Source of the DNA: Papilionanthe hookeriana x Papilionanthe teres
Taxonomy: Eukaryota > Streptophyta > Magnoliopsida > Asparagales > Orchidaceae
Assembly: GCA_022702705.1 (NCBI GenBank)
Contig: CM040421.1
Location: forward strand, 76,688,121-76,752,120
Reading direction: 5' to 3'
Length of the DNA stretch: 64,000 nucleotides
The notes below the pieces were generated by a model. The model saw nothing but the letters and a program-made list of their open reading frames with translations, was not told the origin of the DNA and searched no databases. Shown here piece by piece: positions 35,301-41,548 of this stretch. Position 1 is the first letter of the stretch; every line of letters starts with the position of its first letter. Both the position numbers and the translations under genes were made by a program.

Positions 35301-38300
35301 AATTTGTTAATTTTTTGCTCACTTAACTAATTTATCCTAATTTTCGTTTGCATGATACTGTAACGGATACATTGGACCAACCGGCATTAGTGCACCAAAT
35401 CTCATTAGAACTCCAGAGTTAAGTGTGTTTAAGCGATAGTAGTACTAGGATCGGTGACCTCCTGGAAAGTCCTCGTGTTGCACCCCTCCTTTTTGCTACG
35501 GATTTACTCTCTTTTGCAACAGATTTATATTTTTTCGCTGATGATGTCCTTCTTGTGGATAAGACTAGAGAAAGAGTTCAGGAAAAACTTAAATTTTGGA
35601 GATCTACATTGGAGTCTAAAGGCCTTCACTTGAGTAGAACTGAAACTAAATGCATGGAATATAATTTTAGTAGTAGTAGCTCTAGTGGCAGACCTGTAAC
35701 TATGGGTGATCAAATCATTAAAAATGTAAATATTTAGATATCTAGGTCTATTGTTCAAAGTGATGGTGATATAGATAGGGATGTTATTAGTAGAATTCAA
35801 GTTGGTTGAAGTAGAGAAATGCTTTGGGCTTATTGTGTGATAGAAAAGTACCGCTTAAATTGAAAGGAAAACTTTATAAGATAGTGATGAGACTTGTAAT
35901 GCTTTATGGTGTAGAATGTTTGACTTTAAAGGAGAAGCACAAAACAAAGTTAAGTGTTGCTGAGATGAGAATGCTTAGGTTGATGAGTGTCTTGACACTT
36001 AGAGACAAAATGCAAAATGAATATATCCGTGATAGGGATGTTGTAGCTCCGGTGGTAGACCAGATTAGGGAGAGTCGTCTTAGATGTTTTGGTCACATTA
36101 AACATTGACCATATGATGATCTGGTTAGGAGAGTAGATGTTTTAACTTGTTGAGAAAGGTGGAGGTAGACCTAAAAAGTCTTGGGCATATTGTATAAAAA
36201 TTATCGTAATCTGTTAGAATTAAATGACAATATGACACTCAATAGGATACACTGGAGAAAAAATATTCATGGCCGACCTCACTTGGTGGAATAATGGCTT
36301 GCTGTTGCTGCTGTTGACAATCTGTGTCGACCCACTTAGTGGGATAATTACTTATTGAAGTATTTTGAATCTTGTTTAAAAGAAATGCAGGTATTTTAAA
36401 AATCTTGTTACTTAGTTGGCTGAAAAATAAATTCCAAGTAATTTCCTGATATATTTGAAATTTACCTTTTAGTTTATATTTGGTGTATTCCAATATCGCC
36501 CAATTAAGGAAATTTTTGAATGCATCACATTATCTTCCCTACCCATGATCGCTCGCCTATTGACCACTCATACTTGCCACTACCCATCATTGTCACTCAT
36601 TTAACCCTGGCCACCTTATGCTTCTTCAGTCCACCACTCTTGCTACTCGACGCTGGTCACCCTGTCCTATCGATCATTGCTCGTCCCATTGGTCACCAAC
36701 CCTTTAATGCTAACTACTAATCACAACCCTACCTGAAACTAACAACCATTGTTGCCCTCCTATTGATGCCCTAGAAAAACATGTATTAAATAAAACAAAT
36801 CTATAATTTTTTATTTTGTAATAATTTAAACACAAAATAATCCCTTATCCTTTAATAAATCAAACATCATAAAGTTTTTCAAATACGGTCAATTCATTTT
36901 ACACCGCATATAGAATGGAGTAGAATTTTAGGTAGTTACAACCAATAAGATTTAAAAAGATAAAATTGAGAATGGTTTTTCGTTTGTGAAGTGAGGCATA
37001 GACCTCAAGATGGACCAAGGCATATGCGTCAAATCAGAAAAAAAAAAACTCCTAAAATTAAGAATAATTCATAAATGTAATACAGATTATTGATATATTA
37101 ACTTAGTTCGTTATCATACTTATAAACCATAAAATCACATAATTAGAAATTTAAGCAAATCACATTGTAATATAAAATGAAAAATTGAAATTAGATTTAA
37201 GGTATGGGCTCATTTAGAATATAAATATGCTATGAAGATTAAAATTCATTATAGTCTTTTTATCATTTTCAATGTCTTTAAAAGAGTTATCATATGCAAA
37301 TGCAATACTTGCATCATCTTTTGCTTTATACTCATCAACATTATCAAAATCTTTTTTAGCTACTATATTTTTTCTTATTCCTACTTTTATAAATTAAGAA
37401 ACAACTTGACTCTTGATCTGTATGTTGGCAATTTGTCTTGCTTGTGAGACTAGCTTGCAAGTTTCTGCTCAACTATGACCAGCTCGGCTACAACTCTCGT
37501 TTGACGAACCTACAAGAACTGCTTGCGGACGGGACTTTTAACTTAAATATCGAGTCAAACTGACCTAAAGAAATTTAAATTAGATATAAAATAAGAACTA
37601 TCCGTAAAATAAAATATATTAGATACAATATTATTTATAATGTAAGAAAAATTAGATATATTATTTATTAATATAATTATCTTTTACATTATTTTATTAA
37701 GGCGCACATCTTGAATTCCTCGAGGCTTGTGCTCTGGTTAAAGAAGGCAAAAGCCTAATTGGTGACATCGAGGAGCAAACATTGAGGCTTTTTTTATGCA
37801 CCTTTGATAAAGGAGTACCTTGAGGTCAGCTCAATTTCTTAAGCCATGGTAACCGAATAGGCCTCGTGAGTCTACGACTTCTAATGCACTTATTTGATTC
37901 AATAATTTTTATATCATATTAAAAAAAAAGTAATTGTTCATTCAAAGGTCACTAAATGCACATAATTGGCATTCTTTAGCTATAAACCTAAAAATATAAA
38001 AAATGGATCAAAATGATAGCGATCAAATAAATCTGAAAGAATTAAAAAGAAATTTAATTCGTTGAAAACCAATGAGCAATTTAATTCTTATAACACATCT
38101 AAAGTTGCTGCAAATTTGACAAAATTAGAACTCTGGCAATACCAATAACTAAATATTTAATAAGTAAGAAGATAAAGGACAAAGATCTCCAAACTACAGC
38201 ATTCAACTGGTAGAAGAAGTAAATTTTTTACTGAACTTTGCCACACTTGCACAATGCTCAGATAAATTTCATTTCTAGTAGACTTAAATGAAAGAACAAT

Positions 38301-41300
38301 AATCCAAGTATAATTAATCAAAAGCTAATAATCATACATGGCTCATATTATTTATTTATATATATTGAGAACAATATATTATTTGTTTTCTATTTGAATT
38401 AAATGGCAATATGACGCTCAATAGAACACAATGGAGAAAAAAGATTCATTTAGCCAATCCCAATTAATGTGATAAAGGATTGTTGTTGTATATTTATAGA
38501 TCAATATTTTTCCTTAAATTTGAATATGTGGTTAAACTGAATTACATATGGTTCAAGTACAATGAACTTTTGAATTCCCATGGATAGCGTGTTGTAAATT
38601 GGAACAAAGGTTGTAATCAACCCAAGTCGAGCCGTGTATGCCATGGATTGGACTCGCTTATTCATATTATAGGTTCATATTTAGCTTGGGATCGAACCAA
38701 ACTCTCATATATGTTCATATTTGGCTTGTTTAACTTCAATAATTATACTTGATTTGTACATAGCGTTTTATTTTAATTAGATTATTATGTCAACTAGTTA
38801 ATAAACAAACTAAAAATTTGGTTGAGTATTTAATCTTTTATATAAAATTATGAATAGTAGTTTTTATAAATTTAAATATATAAACAATTGAATAAATTTT
38901 GAATTAGTATTTAAGTAATTTACACTAATTAGATAAGAAAAAATATTAAGTTTTAAGTAATTTTATTTTTGCAATCAAATAATATAAATAAGTACTAGCA
39001 AACTAGCTCAATTGAAATTAATGAATAAGAATTAATTGCATTAGATTTATCTGCATGTTAATATTAAATTATTATGTTAGTATTAAATTTATCATTAAAT
39101 AAATCTTAGCTAATCAGATTTATTTAACTAATATATAATATAATTATATATCATTTAATACGTTACTTGTTGAAAAAAATAATAATTTTGTTCGTGAACA
39201 TAAATAAACAAGTTAAATCACGTTTATGGTTGATCTATTTAGTCGATTTTTAAAAGAATGTTCATAATTTTTTTTCCTTTTTAATTAAACAAGCTTGATC
39301 AAGTATTAATCAAGTAGAGTTTGAGTTATTCATCAAGTACATTGGTTTATTTGTCACCCAAATCGGAGCAAAAGTAGTGGATATTACAATTCTAGATTTT
39401 TCATGACACATTTGTAGCAATTCCCATGAACTTGCATGTAGCAGCTCACATAATCCTTAATTAGCAGCATCAAGAGGGGCTCTCATAATTTAAACTAGGT
39501 ATAATTGCAATAACTATTGCATACTAAGTATAGATTTGTTGCAGGTTTGATGTGTCTCCAAAATATCCATATTAAGTAGGCGTGAAACTCGATTCATTTT
39601 TGAGATTGGAAACATCTAGAATTAACTTAAGAACAATCTGAACTCAATAAACTTACATTTAAACTCAAACTTTTTAATGAGGTGAGCCAAATGACAAAAA
39701 TTGATTTGATCTGAGAGCTCTTATTAAACTTAAACATAATTTGAAGTTTTTAAATATTAAATGGAGGATGAATGATATTTAAATCTTCCTTGCTTATGTT
39801 TTGTCTCAAGGAGACATATCCAATGTGCCTAATGTCACTTAGCTGACATCAACTAGGCACTCAAATACTTATAAAATACCTTACAATCAAGGGAATTAGT
39901 TTGGTCTATCTTGTGGACTTCTTCTAGATCTATGTGATATTTATTGAAGATGTTAATCATAAAATCTATAAATAAACTCCCCCTCTTTTATTGAAGAGGG
40001 ACCAAATGAGCTAAATGTTGGACCTAGACTTGGACATGGATTGGAGATTTGCAAGAACTTTGAGATTTTGAGAACCTTTGAGCTCTACTTAATCATTGTT
40101 GTTGGACCACTGTAGCCTGCTTGGAACTGTCAGATAACTGCTGTCTGCCTCTATTGCCCAATCACTTTTGATAGTCATTGCTCGACCAGTACTATCGGAT
40201 CACTGCCTTTTGGCTATTGCTATAAAACCATCATTAGACTACTTTTTTTTTGTCCAAAATTTTCGGACTACCATATCCCATTCATTGATGCCATAATGTT
40301 ACCATTTACGAGTCACCACTATTAGCCAACCACCGAACCATCATTATCTGGGCACCCCCTTTTTTCCATTGTCATTTGACTTTCACGACGTTCTAGCTTT
40401 CCCCATATACCTGGGTTGCCGCCTTCCAACCACTACAATCGAATCATCACCAATGCTTTATTATGGCCATCAAGCCTATGTCGTCTGATTATGGTTGCCC
40501 GCCCTTTCTCTAATATTTGATCCAGGAGTGGTCTCCTCCAATGACTCTGATAAATGAGCTCCATCAACAACACCATTGACAGCAGGAGAAACAGCAGCCT
40601 CCCCAGTCCTTCCATCAGAGACCCCTTAGTTCCAGTGGAAGCCCTCTTAGATGGCGGTTGTAGCCTATAGCATCTCTCCCTAGTATGGCCAAACATCCTG
40701 TAATGGTAACAGTAATAAGGCCTTTGTTCCATCACCACCTCTTGCCAAGCTCCCGCATGGTCTGAGCCCACCCATATTCTTTTCACTTCAAGTAGAGTAA
40801 TATCCCTCTCAATAAGAACTCTGGCTGCTGCAGGTCCAGTTTGTTAAAGGTAGGGGTATCCAACTTCTAGGGGGAACTAAGAGCTCTACTAACTTGGAAG
40901 AGCACTTTCTGACCTCTGCCAGTCTATGGTTGTCCGACCTCTATCGTCACACTATAATCACCAAACTATCAATTCCCTACTACGGTCGTTTGTACGACCT
41001 CTGCCAGTCTACGGTTATCCGACCCTTGTCACCAAAATCTGGTCATCAACCTTTGTCACTTCACTATAATACAAGCAACTATCTTCCGGCTACGATTCAT
41101 TTTTCATTGCATTGATTCTAATGAGCATAAACTTGAAAGTTCTCCATTACTTTAATTGGGATTTAGAATTTCAAGAGCAAAGAAAGAATAAGAATGTATG
41201 TAAATACTTTTAATTGAGTTTTAACTGAAAAAAGGAATGAGATAAAAAAATGGGGAAAACATTCGTATATAGAATTTTTTTATTGCTTTCCTCCCAAAAC

Positions 41301-41511
41301 AAACAAAAAATGGACGATGAATTCACATAACTAAAATATTAGTAATAACTAAACTGTATTTATTTTAAGGAAGGAATCGTAATTAATTTTATGAGTATAT
41401 ATATGTAAATATAATTTTAATTTTTCTTTTCCTTTGTTTTTTCTTCAACTCTCAATAAAAAACCAGATGAAAATTTTCTTTCCCTCTTAATACTTTAAAT
41501 TAAAAGAAAAG

Positions 41512-41548
<37 letters not shown>

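Noticed and set aside
40894..41115. 73-codon open frame on the + strand
   Set aside because: It reads through a degenerate GACCTCTGCCAGTCT-type repeat with no domain.
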